Below are positions 54,330 through 64,000 of a stretch of 64,000 nucleotides of DNA, one piece after another; positions within the stretch are counted from its first letter, which is position 1, and each line of letters starts with the position of its first letter. Made by a program: the position numbers and the translations under genes. This DNA is from Symsagittifera roscoffensis (Eukaryota > Xenacoelomorpha > Acoela > Convolutidae), in contig NC_087065.1 of NCBI RefSeq assembly GCF_963678635.1, positions 42,039,430 to 42,103,429 on the forward strand. The letters are read 5' to 3'. A model generated the notes under the pieces. It had not been told where the DNA came from and ran no database searches. It worked only from the letters and a program-made list of their open reading frames with translations.

Positions 54330-55190
54330 AATCAAAATAAATTACTATAATCGACTTAAATTGATTTTAATCGATTATATTCGATTATAATCCAAATTTT
54401 GTGTTTTTTTTTCTAAAAATTTCAAATGCAGTGTTGTATATTCAAAACGCAACAGTTGCCTTAAGCTTAAATCACACGTTACATCAGTTGAAACGAGAAT
54501 CTCGTTAAGTTTTTAATTTTTCAATTTTTTTGCTTATCTGTAAGTAATGTCCCTAATCCAATTTACATCCCATGCCGACCCTCTATATCACCCTCAATAT
54601 TTACATAACCTTGTACACTTCCTCGCTGACATCTCACCCGTTTAATCCCCCACCCTAAACTTTTCCCAGGTTTACACGCCCAACTCTTTGTTTTATTCAC
54701 CCCATTTCATGCTCTTAATTTCCCGCATTCAGTTCCAAGCACTAATAATCGATTAAAAAGTTGAGAAATTATATCAAAAAAGAAAAGTTTGATTTGAATC
54801 AAATCATAATTGAATATAATCTTTCTTATTAAAATCAAATTTGTGACAATTATAATAAATTTTAATTGATTAAAGTCGATTATTAATCCAACGATTATAA
54901 TGGATTATAATTGATTTAAAGAACTTTTGTATGAACTATAGTCAATAGAATTCGATTATATTAGATTATAATTTCTTGGAAAGTATCACGCTTATAATCT
55001 ATTATAAATCTTTTAAACACCTAATATTGGTAATTATAATCAGTTAAAATTGTCAAAAAATGAGCATAAAAAACCGTTCTAATCGATTACTTACGCCTAA
55101 ATTTGGATGCGGGTTGCAATAATAATGGATTATAATGACATTTTAGCCTACCATTTTCCATTATAATCAATTTTTATACATTGAGCCCCA
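54330..55190. repeat. GATTATAAT-rich repeat cluster with C-rich insert
   Basis: More than a dozen words such as AATCGATTATATTCGATTATA, GGATTATAATTGATT and TTATAATCTATTATAA are scattered over 850 bases. An embedded C-rich stretch at 54,570-54,715 (TTTAATCCCCCACCCTAAAC) is the opposite-strand counterpart of the GGGG-TAAACT tracts near 21.2 and 61.7 kb. No gene. Confidence 0.7.
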
Positions 55191-55457
55191 CTGGATGTGC
55201 TTTATTATTGCCTTAACTCTTTCCAGGTTCCTTCCCGGATTATGATAATTATTAATATATTAATATTATGATTATCATAGCGGGTGAACTATGGATATTC
55301 TGACTAGCAAAACAGGTTACATTAAAAACTAAGTGAATCAGAATATGTAGATCAATTTGGAGGAACCATTAGGGCGCGGATCATTCGCCGTGCACATATA
55401 AGTTACACGTTCGTCTTATAGTTAAAACAATATAAGCACGCACAATTCTGCTCCTCA
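55191..55457. other. Non-coding spacer with short palindromes
   Basis: Contains ATGATAATTATTAATATATTAATATTATGATTATCAT at 55,242-55,278, a nearly perfect AT palindrome. Otherwise unremarkable. Confidence 0.45.
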
Positions 55458-56000
55458 TTGTTCCGACTTTCGATACGAAAGTAACGGAATATTTGTGCTC
55501 GGGGTGGGTTTTTTTTTCTTCAAACAAATTTCGACTTTTTAACTAGCCATTTTTGGCTGATTTTTTTTATATCATTCGAAAGCCATTGTTGTCATGAGCT
55601 TAAATTTGAAAAATTACTTCACCTGTGATCATTTTTCGTAAACTTATGAGGGTTTAAAGATTGCCTTTTTGGCCATTTTGACCAATTTGGGACAATTAAC
55701 GCGCGATATAATTCGCGCTATTAACGCGTAAGTGGAGATTTAATCCGTCTTATAAATCGTTCCAAATTGGTTGAACGAAGCTTATTTGCCATAATTGATT
55801 TGTTACAAGGAACAAAATCTATCTTTTTGTACTTTATATGGCGTGTGGGGGGATGATTTTCATTAAAAAAATTTCAAATTTAAAAAAAAAAATTTCATTT
55901 TATTTTATTTCATTTCATTTTTTATGTTATTACTGCTGCTCCATAAACGTTAAAAGGCAGTCGGAACATTCAGGGCTTCGCCCTGATACGAGCAGTCTTG
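55458..56000 (+). mobile_element. Helentron-like element, full length (reference copy)
   Basis: Cleanest forward copy. TGTTCCGACTTTCGATACGAAAG forms a 7-bp-stem hairpin (ACTTTCG-ATA-CGAAAGT). GTGCTCGGGGTGGGT, the core TTAACGCGCGATATAATTCGCG and TATATGGCGTGTGGGGGGAT follow. GTCGGAAC, 36-43 bases before the end, is complementary to the first 8 bases. Then come the hairpin TCAGGGC-TTC-GCCCTGA and the terminus TACGAGCAGTCTTG. T flanks both sides. It has no coding capacity. Confidence 0.92.
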
Positions 56001-56175
56001 TTCTTTTTGAATTTGATAATTTTTGAATTCGCGCAGTTTCTTGAGGAAAATAGATTGCAAGAAAAAACTACATTGAATGAAAATATTCCGTTTTTTTCTT
56101 AAATATTCTGACAAGGAGGTTTGTTATAAAATGTATCCTCATGCAATCCAGTTTTTAAAAATGAATGATTCTGTC
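56001..56175. other. Spacer between elements
   Basis: AT-rich DNA. Its last 8 bases, ATTCTGTC, are the left target copy of the following hAT-type element. Confidence 0.5.
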
Positions 56176-56571
56176 CACCAGCGGATTTAGGAGAAGGGGG
56201 GATTGGACGCTTCTCTCTCAGAGATTCGACCCCCTGCCGACCCAAAGGGTCACCCTTTGTACTATTTTGAGATATCCATTTTTGGCTGACCAACCCTAAG
56301 TTTTTTCGTAGTTTGTATACTAATTTTGAGGGGGGAGTAATTTTTTGGTCAACGTTTTCCAAAAAAAGCCTAAAAACGCGTTTTTGGCATGTTTTTTCAA
56401 AAACTTGCCTGCGGCGCAGAAAATTTGGTCAAAATGGGTCTTCATAGTATTTGGCAGAGCTCAGAAAATCAATTTTGTCGACCTAAAAAGAAAAGGTCGA
56501 CAAAATTTTTGATTTTTTTTTATAAATCCGAACCCCCCACACTCTTCGAGAAAATCCTAGATCCGCTCTTG
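56176..56571 (+). mobile_element. hAT-type MITE
   Basis: Starts CACCAGCGGATTTAGG and ends CCTAGATCCGCTCTTG. It has GATTCGACCCCCTGCCGACC, GGTCACCCTTTG, TGCCTGCGGCGCAG and GTCGACCTAAAAAGAAAAGG. Flanks are ATTCTGTC (left) and GTTCTGTC (right, 56,572-56,579), 7 of 8 identical. Confidence 0.88.
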
Positions 56572-56579
56572 GTTCTGTC

Positions 56580-56948
56580 CAGTGGCGTGCGCAGAAAAAA
56601 TTCTAGGGTGGCGGTTTTTTGAAAAAAGGCAAATTTTGTCGACATTTTTTCGTTTAGGTCGATCAATTTAATGTTTCGCGCTCTCCGAAAAAACTATAAG
56701 GACCCTATTGTGCCGAAAATTTTCTGCGCCGCAGGCAATTTTTAAAAAAAAACAGCGTTTTGAGCACTTTAGAAATTTGGCGCGCGCTCCCCCTCAAACA
56801 TAGTTGTATCGATTGGTGCCGAAGTCGCCTATAGAACAATTTTGATGTTGGCAAGTCAAAAATGGATCAAGTAGAAATGTATCAACGGGGGGACTTTGGC
56901 AATCAGAATTGAAGGGGAAGGGTCGTTCCCCCAACCTACACGCTGCTG
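56580..56948 (-). mobile_element. Second hAT-type MITE, abutting the first
   Basis: Starts CAGTGGCGTGCGCAGAAA and ends CCTACACGCTGCTG, with the family interior in the opposite orientation (GTCGACATTTTTTCG, TTCTGCGCCGCAGGC, TGGCGCGCGCTCCCCC). Its flanks, GTTCTGTC (56,572-56,579) and GTTTTGTC (56,949-56,956), match at 7 of 8. The left one is also the right duplication of the neighbouring element. Confidence 0.88.
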
Positions 56949-56956
56949 GTTTTGTC

Positions 56957-57215
56957 CTACATAAAAGCTTAATGGACAATTTTCAGGAAAGAGGTCATGT
57001 TATTACTAAAAATCAAAGGGGAACGAAATCGAGTTGAATGTTTCATTTTAATAGCGTTACGTTTCCCGCTGGCAAGCAGGAAAACGTTTACTCAAATTTC
57101 CTGTCCAGGTCGACTATCCTACTCAATAGTAATTTTTGGGCACAGAATAAGTAGTCAATTCTATGACATTTATTTAAAACACAATTTTAAGTATTCAAAA
57201 AGTGAAATAATCATG
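56957..57215. other. Non-coding spacer
   Basis: No gene supported. A 99-codon plus-strand frame (56,997-57,296) covers it without any recognisable motif. Confidence 0.4.
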
Positions 57216-58387
57216 AAACACCCGCACTGGAATTTCATGGATAATAACCAATTATATTGGATTTTCATTGTCAGTATTAAAAAAAATCAAGTATAATCAA
57301 TTTTGATCAATTAAAAATGAATAACAATCCCAATTTTTTTCATATCAATATAATTTATTATATTAGATTGTAATGGATTTTTTTCCAAAAATTATTGATG
57401 AAATTTGAAAAAAAAAATTTTCAAACAAGAATAAAATAGCCAGAAAACAAACAAGATATGGTGATTTGATTTTGCGTTTTTTGTTTCATGTTATGTAAGA
57501 TTTAGTTCAAATTTATCTTTGATTCGACATAGTTTTGCAGAAAAAGTGCAGCAAGCTCTGAGTAAACAATTTTTTGCAAAATCAATCAATTATAATGTTT
57601 TTTTTTGTGGCTAAAAAAATTGATTTTCAGAGATTTATGTTGATAAAAAAAAATTATTTAAATAAAAGGAGAATTCGAATTTAATGAGTTATGTTATTTC
57701 GAAGAAAAAAAAACGGTTATAACCCATTAAAAATGGATTTAAGTTTTAAAAATGGATTTAAGATTTAAAAAGGCATCTATAATCGATTATATTGTTCAGG
57801 ATTTTTGTCATTTTTGAAAATTGCAGTAGATACAGAGTTCTCTTTGAAAATGTAATTCAAATAATTAGAAGCATACGTTTTGCCTCCTAAATTTTGGGCC
57901 AATTTATTTGAGAAAAGTTTTGCCAACGGACTCAAAACTGAGATTTGGATTGGCAACAGCAGCCATTTATTCTGCAACAACAATTCTTCGGAGATAAGAG
58001 CCCTCGTTGACAAAAATGCCAGTCATACAATTTCACAAAAGGGATACAAGCATTTCACACGTCTTGTAATTTGCCGGATAAGTCTACGACTAGCATTTTT
58101 TTGCTGCATGACCCGCACCGAAGTTTCATGGATACATTTTTATTATAATGAATTTTCATTGAGATAAATGTAGTCTAGATAATCGATTATTGTGACAAAT
58201 TTAACCCTGTTAATTGAACCAAAAATTGATTATAATTGAGTTTCATAGTCAGAGTCGTGTCCACAAAAATGAAAAAAAAAATCAATTGTAATCAATTAAA
58301 AATGAATTATAAGATTGCTATTTATTTGGAGGCAACAAATACCTTTTTAATCCGTTATAATTGAGCTTTTTTTAAACTTTTGTGGAC
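57216..58387. repeat. CCCGCACTGGAATTTCATGG repeat and TTATAATGG-type clusters
   Basis: CCCGCACTGGAATTTCATGG at 57,222 and CCCGCACCGAAGTTTCATGG at 58,110 head two similar segments, each with TTTTCATTG and followed by ATAATCAATT or AATCGATTAT words. In between, AAAAATGGATTTAAGATT-type tandem words occur at 57,730-57,772. An open frame at 57,880-58,167 is not recognisable as a protein. Confidence 0.6.
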
Positions 58388-58609
58388 ACTGGCAATATAA
58401 CTCAATTATAATAGATTTTTTTTCACTTTTTTGAGATATAAAATTTGACGCATATAAAGTCTTTTTTTACGTTTTAACCTGAAATCGGTTTCTTGTTGTT
58501 CAATTTTTTTCTGTGCAACTTTGATTTTTTGTTAGTTTCTTATGTTGATTAATGACTAAATTTCGTTCTTTTCAATAATTTTCTCAATTTATCAGAAACA
58601 TGGGGGGAG

Positions 58610-58895
58610 GGCAAAACATGAGATGGACTAATCCCCTCTTCCAATACATCCCTTAGCGTTTGCCCCCTTAGTACCCTTACTCACGCCATCCCCCACCTGA
58701 ACCAACCCCCTCCCCCATATGAACCCCAATTGAACCCCAATTGAACCAATCTTCTCCCCCACATGAACCCCAATTGAACCAATCCCCCAGGTGCGGGCGT
58801 TTGGGGGGGGTTGTAAGGGGGCAAAGGGGCAGACTTTAGGATGGGGAGTTGTAAGCGCGCAAAGGGGCAAACGTTAGGGGGGGGGGGAGAGGTTA
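58610..58895. repeat. C-rich/G-rich minisatellite pair
   Basis: Left half: repeats of ATGAACCCCAATTGAACC with CTCCCCCA spacers (58,695-58,790). Right half, on the same strand: GTTGTAAGGGGGCAAAGGGG and GGGAGTTGTAAGCGCGCAAA, GGGGCAAACGTTAGGGG. GCCCCCTTAGTACCCTTAC, left of the array, is roughly complementary to the right half, so the block is partly self-complementary. The same block recurs at about 60,405-60,690. Confidence 0.7.
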
Positions 58896-59357
58896 TTGGA
58901 ATCCTTTTGCAATTTGAGTTTAGTTTTAGAAATTGAGTAGGTTGTGCACTAGCAAAATTTCCGCAATACTCATTTGATATATGCAGAAACTTTTGCAAAC
59001 TTTTGCACGAGGCGAAACAAAAATAAAGTAGAAAAAAAAATTTTTATTGTGATTTTCTACTTATTATATTATCCATTATAATGGATTTCAAATAAATTAT
59101 AATGCTTTTTGTTTTGCGAGAAAAATGGATTTAAATCCAGTTTTGGTCCAATTTAGTTTTCTGAGCGTAATATGGGAATAGATTATATTGTCAATATTTT
59201 AGACCACAAAAACTCATTATAAATGATTTTTGTTCTCACTTTTTTTCAATGCGGGTACAAAGATCGATCATAATACGGTTTAGTTTTCAATATAAGCGAG
59301 TATTTTCCGTAAAAATTCCATGACACCTCCACATCAGAACTACCACTTGCCCATCCC

Positions 59358-59778
59358 CAGTAGCGGATTTGGGGGGGAAAGGGGGGGTATAATGCCTTTT
59401 CCCTCAGGGATTCGACCCCTGCCGACCCAAAGGGTCCCCCTTTTGTTCTATTTTGGGATATCCATGTTTGGTTGACTGACCTCAAAATTTTTCTACTGGC
59501 GCCTTTGGGGCCAATCTATACTAATTTTGAGGGGGAGCGCGCGCCAAAAAAACGCGATTTTTAGTCGACATTTTCCGATAAGTGCCTAAAAACGCTTTTT
59601 TGGCCCTTTTCAAAAATTTGATTCCGGCGCAGAAAAATTGGTCAAATTAGGGTTTTTATATTGGTTTGGGATATCTCAGAAATTCAATTTGGTCGACTTA
59701 AAAAAGAGGTTGACAGAATTTTCAATTTTTAAAAAAAAATTACGCCCCCCCCCTGAGAAAATCCTAGATCCGCGCCTG
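59358..59778 (+). mobile_element. hAT-type MITE with perfect 8-bp duplication (reference copy)
   Basis: 421 bp, starting CAGTAGCGGATTTGGG and ending CCTAGATCCGCGCCTG. CCCATCCC flanks both ends (59,350-59,357 and 59,779-59,786). Internal blocks used to recognise other members: GATTCGACCCCTGCCGACC, GGCGCCTTTGGGGCC, GAGCGCGCGCC, TTCCGGCGCAG and TTGGTCGACTTAAAAAAG. Non-coding and non-autonomous. Confidence 0.94.
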
Positions 59779-59849
59779 CCCATCCCACAAACCTGATTTT
59801 GCCCAGTATATTGTACCTCTTCCCTCATTTACCAACCACCCCCATCATA

Positions 59850-59945
59850 ATGGATAGAGGAAGAGGGTAAGCGTGGGGGAGGGGGAAGCTTAAATTTGTG
59901 GCAGTGGATAAAGTTGGGGTTGGAGTGGGAGGCTGGGGTACATTG
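59850..59945 (+). repeat. G-rich tract
   Basis: GGAAGAGGGTAAGCGTGGGG, GAGGGGGAAGC, GTTGGGGTTGGAGTGGGAGG and CTGGGG on the plus strand. Counterparts are at about 61,640-61,725 and 63,320-63,400, there with GTAAACTTGGGGGTGG, which resembles the tract at 21.2 kb. Confidence 0.65.
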
Positions 59946-60180
59946 AAGGACTGGCGAGTAAAACTGAAGCCATTAAATAGCAAATAAAAAACAAAACTTG
60001 TCATAAAAACGCGATTGATATTAAGAGGTGAAACTTGAAGAAACAACAAAATAATTAACCTTAACTCAATAAAAAGATTGAAAAGCTTAAGTGATCAGAA
60101 ATTTAAGACAATGAGGAAATAATCCACAAAATTAGATTAAAAAATGAATTATACTCGTTAAAATGAATTAATAGTGGTTA

Positions 60181-61985
60181 AACTGGCAATATTACTCAAT
60201 TATAATAGATTTTTTTTCATTTTTTTGAGATAAAAAATTTTACGCACATAAAGTTTTTTTTTTTTACGTTTTAACCTGAAATCGGTTTCTTGTTGTTCAA
60301 TTTTTTTCTGTGCAACTTTGATTTTTGTTAGTTTCTTATGTTGATTAATGACTAAATTTCGTTCTTTTCAACAATTTTCTCAATTTATCAGAAACTTGGG
60401 GGGAGGGCAAAACATGAGATGGACTAGTCCCATCTTCCAATACATCCCTTAGCGTTTGCCCCCTTAGTACCCTTACTCACGCCATCCCCCACCTGAACCA
60501 ACCCCCTCTCTCATATGAAACCCAATTGCAGCCCAATTGAACCAATCTTCTCCCTCACATGAACCCCAATTGAACCAATCCCCCAGATGCGGGCGTTTGG
60601 GGGGGTTGTAAGGGGGCCAGGGGGCAAACTTTAGGATGGAGAGTTGTAAGGGCGCAAAGGGGCAAACGTTAAGGGGGGAGAGGTTAATGGAATCCTTTTG
60701 CAATTTGAGTTTAGTTTTAGAAATTGAGTAGGTTGTGCACTAGCAAAATTTCCGCAAAACTCATTTGATATATGGAGAAACTTTTGCAAAATTTTGCACG
60801 AGGCGAAACAAAAATAAAGTAGAGAAAAAAAAATTTTATTGTGATTTTCTACTTAAAATATTATCCATTATAATGGATTTCAAATGAATTATAATGCTTT
60901 TTGTTTTGCGAGAAAATTGGATTTAAATCCAACTTTGGTCTAATTTAGTTTTCTGAGCGTAATGTGGGAATAGATTAAATTGTCAATATTTTAGATCACA
61001 AAAACTCATTAAAATTGATTTTTGTTTTCACTTTTCTTCAATGCGGGTACAAGGATCGACCATAATACGGTTTAGTTTTCAATATAAGCGAGTATTTTCC
61101 GCAAAAAATCTATGACACCTCCACATCAGAACTACCACTTGCCCGTCCCCAGTAGCAGATTTGGGGGGAAAGGGGGGGCTAATGCCTTTTCCCTCAGGGA
61201 TTCGACCCCTGCCGACCCAAAGGGTCCCCCTTTTGTTCTATTTTGGGATATCCATGTTTGGCTGACTGACCTCAAAATTTTTCTACTGGCGCTTTTGGCG
61301 CCAATCTACACTAATTTTGAGGGGGAGCGCGCGCCAAAAAACGCGATTTTTAGTCGACATTTTCCGATAAGTGCCGTAAAACGCTTTTTTGGCCTTTTCA
61401 AAAATTTGATTCCGGCGCAGAAAAATTGGTCAAATCAGGGTCTGTATTTGGTTTGGGATATCTCAGAAAATCAATTTGATCGATTTAAAAAAAAGTTGAC
61501 AGAATTTTCATTTTTTTTTTAAAATACGCCCCCCACTGAGAAATTCCTAAATCCGCGCCTGCCCATCCCACAAACCTAATTTTCCCCAGTATATTGTACC
61601 TGTTCTCGCGTTTACCAACCACCCCCATCATTATGAATAGAGGAAGAGGAGAAACTTAGGGGAGGGGGAAACTTAAATTTGTTTCAGTGGGTAAACTTGG
61701 GGGTGGAGTGGGAGGCTGGGGTACCTTGAAGGACTGGCGAGTAAAACTGAAGCCATTAAATAGCAAATAAAAAAACAAAACTTGTCATAAAAACGCGATT
61801 GATATTTAGAGGTGAAACTTGAAGAAACAACAAAATAATTAACCTTAACTCAATAAAGAGATTGAAAAACTTAATTGATCAAAAATTTAAGACAATGAGG
61901 AAATAATCCACAAAATTAGATTAAAAAATAAATTATACTTGTTAAAATGAATTAATACTGAGTAAAATGGAGTATACTTGTTTCA
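60181..61985. repeat. ~1.79-kb tandem unit, copy 2
   Basis: Repeats 58,388-60,180 with scattered differences (shorter G-run, CAGCCC for AACCCC in the minisatellite, one base in the left target copy of the MITE). It then continues with ~520 bases (to about 62,500) not present after copy 1, part of which returns at the end of copy 3. Confidence 0.9.
61150..61561 (+). mobile_element. hAT-type MITE (copy in tandem unit 2)
   Basis: Same insertion as 59,358-59,778, carried by the unit duplication. It starts CAGTAGCAGATTTGGG and ends CCTAAATCCGCGCCTG. Flanks are CCCGTCCC and CCCATCCC. Confidence 0.92.
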
Positions 61986-62504
61986 AAAAAATAAAGAAAA
62001 TAAACTGAAAATCAAACCATTTCAGTCAATTACGAATGAACAACTAATACTAGTTACATTAACATTATTATAAATTTTTATTCAATTGTAGTTGATTTGT
62101 TTTCAAATTTTACAGCGACAACTATTAAAAATCAACATTTTTGCTTTTTCTTGACGTTTAATCTCCTTTTATGTATAAAGCATAATTATTTTTGCGTTTT
62201 GCTTCATGATTTTGCGTGGAGTCCTGAAACAGAATAATCAAGGTTTTCTGGTTTGAGAAATGCATTGAGAGAATCGTCGTGTAAAATATTGTTTCGAATT
62301 CTCCACATAGTTTTATCAAAAAAATGTGTTTATTCCTGTACTGCCGAAAAACAGTTTGGTTCAACAGCTTAAGTGTTGGTAAGTTGCGGGCTGTTTTGTT
62401 TAGAGACTTTAAGTTTATCGAACTATTTTGAAAATAGAATTCGGCATCAAGCAAAAAAAATTGATTTTAGTTCTTTTAATTGTGAAAACGCACGATTAGC
62501 CTTT
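61986..62504. other. AT-rich non-coding link between units 2 and 3
   Basis: AT-rich DNA with no gene. Its first ~310 bases are repeated at about 63,672-64,000, so it is part of the longer unit shared by copies 2 and 3. A minus-strand 98-codon frame (62,158-62,454) is not recognisable. Confidence 0.5.
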
Positions 62505-64000
62505 TGTGATTTTCTACTTATTATATTATCCATTATAATGGATTTCAAATGAATTATAATACTTCTTGTTTTGCGAGAAAATTGGATTTAAATGCAGTTT
62601 TGGTCCAATTTAGTTTTCTGAGCGTAATATGGAAATAGATTAAATTGTCAATATTTTAGATCACAAAAACTCATTAAAATTGATTTTTGTTCTCACTTTT
62701 CTTCAATGCGGGTACAAGGATCGACCATAATACGGTTTAGTTTTCAATATAAGCGAGTATTTTCCGCAAAAAATCCATGACACGTCCACATCAGAACTAC
62801 CACTTGCCCATCCCCAGTAGCGGATTTAGTGGGAATCGGGGGGGGGGGGGGGCTAATGCCTTTTCCCTCAGGGATTCGACCCCTGCCGACCCAAAGGGTC
62901 CCCCTTTTGTTCTATTTTGGGATATCCATGTTTGGTTGACTGACCTCAAAATTTTTCTACTGGCGCCTTTGGGGCCAATCTATACTAATTTTGAGGGGGA
63001 GCGCGCGCCAAAAAAACGCGATTTTTAGTCGACATTTTCCGATAAGTGCCTAAAAACGCTTTTTTGGCCTTTTTCAAAAATTTGATTCCGGCGCAGAAAA
63101 ATTGGTCAAATTAGGGTCTTTATATTGGTTTGGGAGATCTCAGGAAATTAATTTGGTCGACTTAAAAAAAGGTTGACAGTGTTTTCAATTTTTTGTTTAA
63201 AAATACGCCCCCCCCCCTGAGAAATTCCTAGATCCGCGCCTGCTCATCCCACAAACCTAATTTTCCCCAGTATATTGTACCTGTTCCCGCGTTTACCGAC
63301 CAACCCAATCATAATGAATAGAGGAAGAGGGTAAGCGTGGGGGAGGGGGAAACTTAAATTTGTGGCAGTGGGTAAACTTGGGGGTGGAGTGGGAGGCTGG
63401 GGTAAATTGAAAAATTGAAAGACTGGCGAGTAAAACTGAAGCCATTAAATAGCAAATAAAAAAACAAAACTTGTCATAAAAACGCGATTGATATAAAGAA
63501 GTGAAACTTGAAGAAACAAAAAAGTAATTAACCTTAACTCAATAAAAAGATTGAAAAACTTAATTGATCAGAAATTTAAAACAATGAGGAAATAATCCAC
63601 AAAATTAGATTAAAAAATGAATTATACTCGTTAAAATGAATTAATACTGATTACAATGGAGTATACTTGTTTCAAAAAAATAAAGAAAATAAACTGAAAA
63701 TCAAACCATTCTAATCAATTACGAATGAATAACTAATAATAGTAACATTATCATTATTATAAATTTTTGTTGAATTGTAGTTGATTGTTTTCAAATTTTA
63801 GAGCGACAACTATTAAAAATCAACATTTTTGCATTTTCTTGACGTATAATCTCTTTTTATGTATAAAGAATAATTATTTTTGTGTTTCGCTTCATGATTT
63901 TGTGTGGAGTCCTGAAACAGAATAATCAAGGTTTTCTCGTTTGAGAAATGCATTGAGTATTGAGAGAAACGTCGTGTAAACTTTTGTTTCAAATTCTCCA
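62505..64000. repeat. ~1.8-kb unit, copy 3 (5'-truncated, runs off the window)
   Basis: Begins at TGTGATTTTCTACTTATTAT, equivalent to about 59,048 and 60,841, so the minisatellite part is missing. It follows copy 2 to the window end, at an offset of about 1664 that grows to 1685. Confidence 0.9.
62815..63242 (+). mobile_element. hAT-type MITE (copy in unit 3)
   Basis: CAGTAGCGGATTTAGTGGG at the start and CCTAGATCCGCGCCTG at the end, with a longer G-run near 62,840. Flanks are CCCATCCC and CTCATCCC. It is the same ancestral insertion as the copies at 59,358 and 61,150. Confidence 0.92.

Larger units (their letters stand above)
58388..60180. repeat. ~1.79-kb tandem unit, copy 1
   Basis: Starts at CTGGCAATATAACTCAATTATAATAG and is repeated from about 60,181 with an offset near 1793. 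Contents in order: an A/T-rich lead, a C-rich and G-rich minisatellite (58,610-58,895), TTATCCATTATAATGG, a hAT-type MITE (59,358-59,778), a G-rich tract (59,850-59,940) and an AT-rich tail. No gene is present; ORFs in the C-rich part are low-complexity artefacts. Confidence 0.9.

Noticed and set aside
57880-58167. 95-codon frame, protein-like in composition
   Set aside because: Part of it overlaps a dispersed repeat (the CCCGCACCGAAGTTTCATGG segment), and no recognisable domain or splice context is present.
58628-58998. Minus-strand frames of 80-105 codons with Pro/Gly-rich repeats
   Set aside because: They are minisatellite translation and vary with copy and G-run length.

Overview
The window is AT-rich nuclear DNA from an invertebrate-like metazoan. 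The evidence is spliced genes with canonical GT-AG introns, GC-richer exons in AT-rich flanks, a rhodopsin-family neuropeptide receptor, a Ty3/gypsy retrotransposon and many short non-autonomous DNA transposons. There are no bacterial operons, rRNA genes or CRISPR arrays. I could not place the species.

Layout. 1-7.6 kb: two almost identical copies of a ~2.5 kb block in direct orientation, with G-rich and GATCTGAAA-rich low-complexity DNA between them. 7.6-11.9 kb: transposon fragments, including a clean 432-bp MITE with a perfect 8-bp target duplication. 11.92-13.84 kb (+): the only well-supported host gene, the last three coding exons (mid-TM3 to stop) of a peptide GPCR of the vasopressin/CCAP/NPS/GnRH-type group. 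14.2-18.8 kb: a 120-bp-arm palindrome, a ~128-bp tandem repeat and transposon relics. 18.84-29.45 kb: a ~4.6-kb unit repeated 2.3 times in tandem, with the copy junctions inside a transposon. 29.5-43.9 kb: mostly repeat-derived non-coding DNA. It includes two minus-strand stretches (42,527-42,693 and 35,156-35,277) that look like phase-compatible exons of an unrecognised gene. 43.95-52.4 kb: a decayed coding region (LINE-type endonuclease relic and coiled-coil-like ORF) invaded first by a 225-bp MITE and then by a 6.3-kb Ty3/gypsy element. That element is on the minus strand, has 213-bp LTRs differing at one base, and a 5-bp target duplication AAAAT. 52.5-64 kb: Helentron-like elements, hAT-type MITEs and a ~1.8-kb unit present three times, all rich in TTATAATGG and G-rich tracts.

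The dominant theme is a family of ~500-550-bp elements with about twenty copies or pieces in the window. Intact members start TGTTCCGAC followed by a short hairpin. They end with GTCGGAAC (complementary to the start), then a second hairpin, then CAGTCTTG, and lie between T residues. This asymmetric-terminal-repeat layout is that of non-autonomous Helentron/Helitron2 elements. A second large family is hAT-type (TIR CAGNGGCGGATTTAGG, 8-bp duplications).

No complete host gene and no autonomous DNA-transposon transposase was found. The retrotransposon is the only nearly complete multi-domain coding unit. Its gag-pol frame is interrupted by two homopolymer-associated frameshifts and one in-frame stop. 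All calls come from reading the sequence; no database search was possible.
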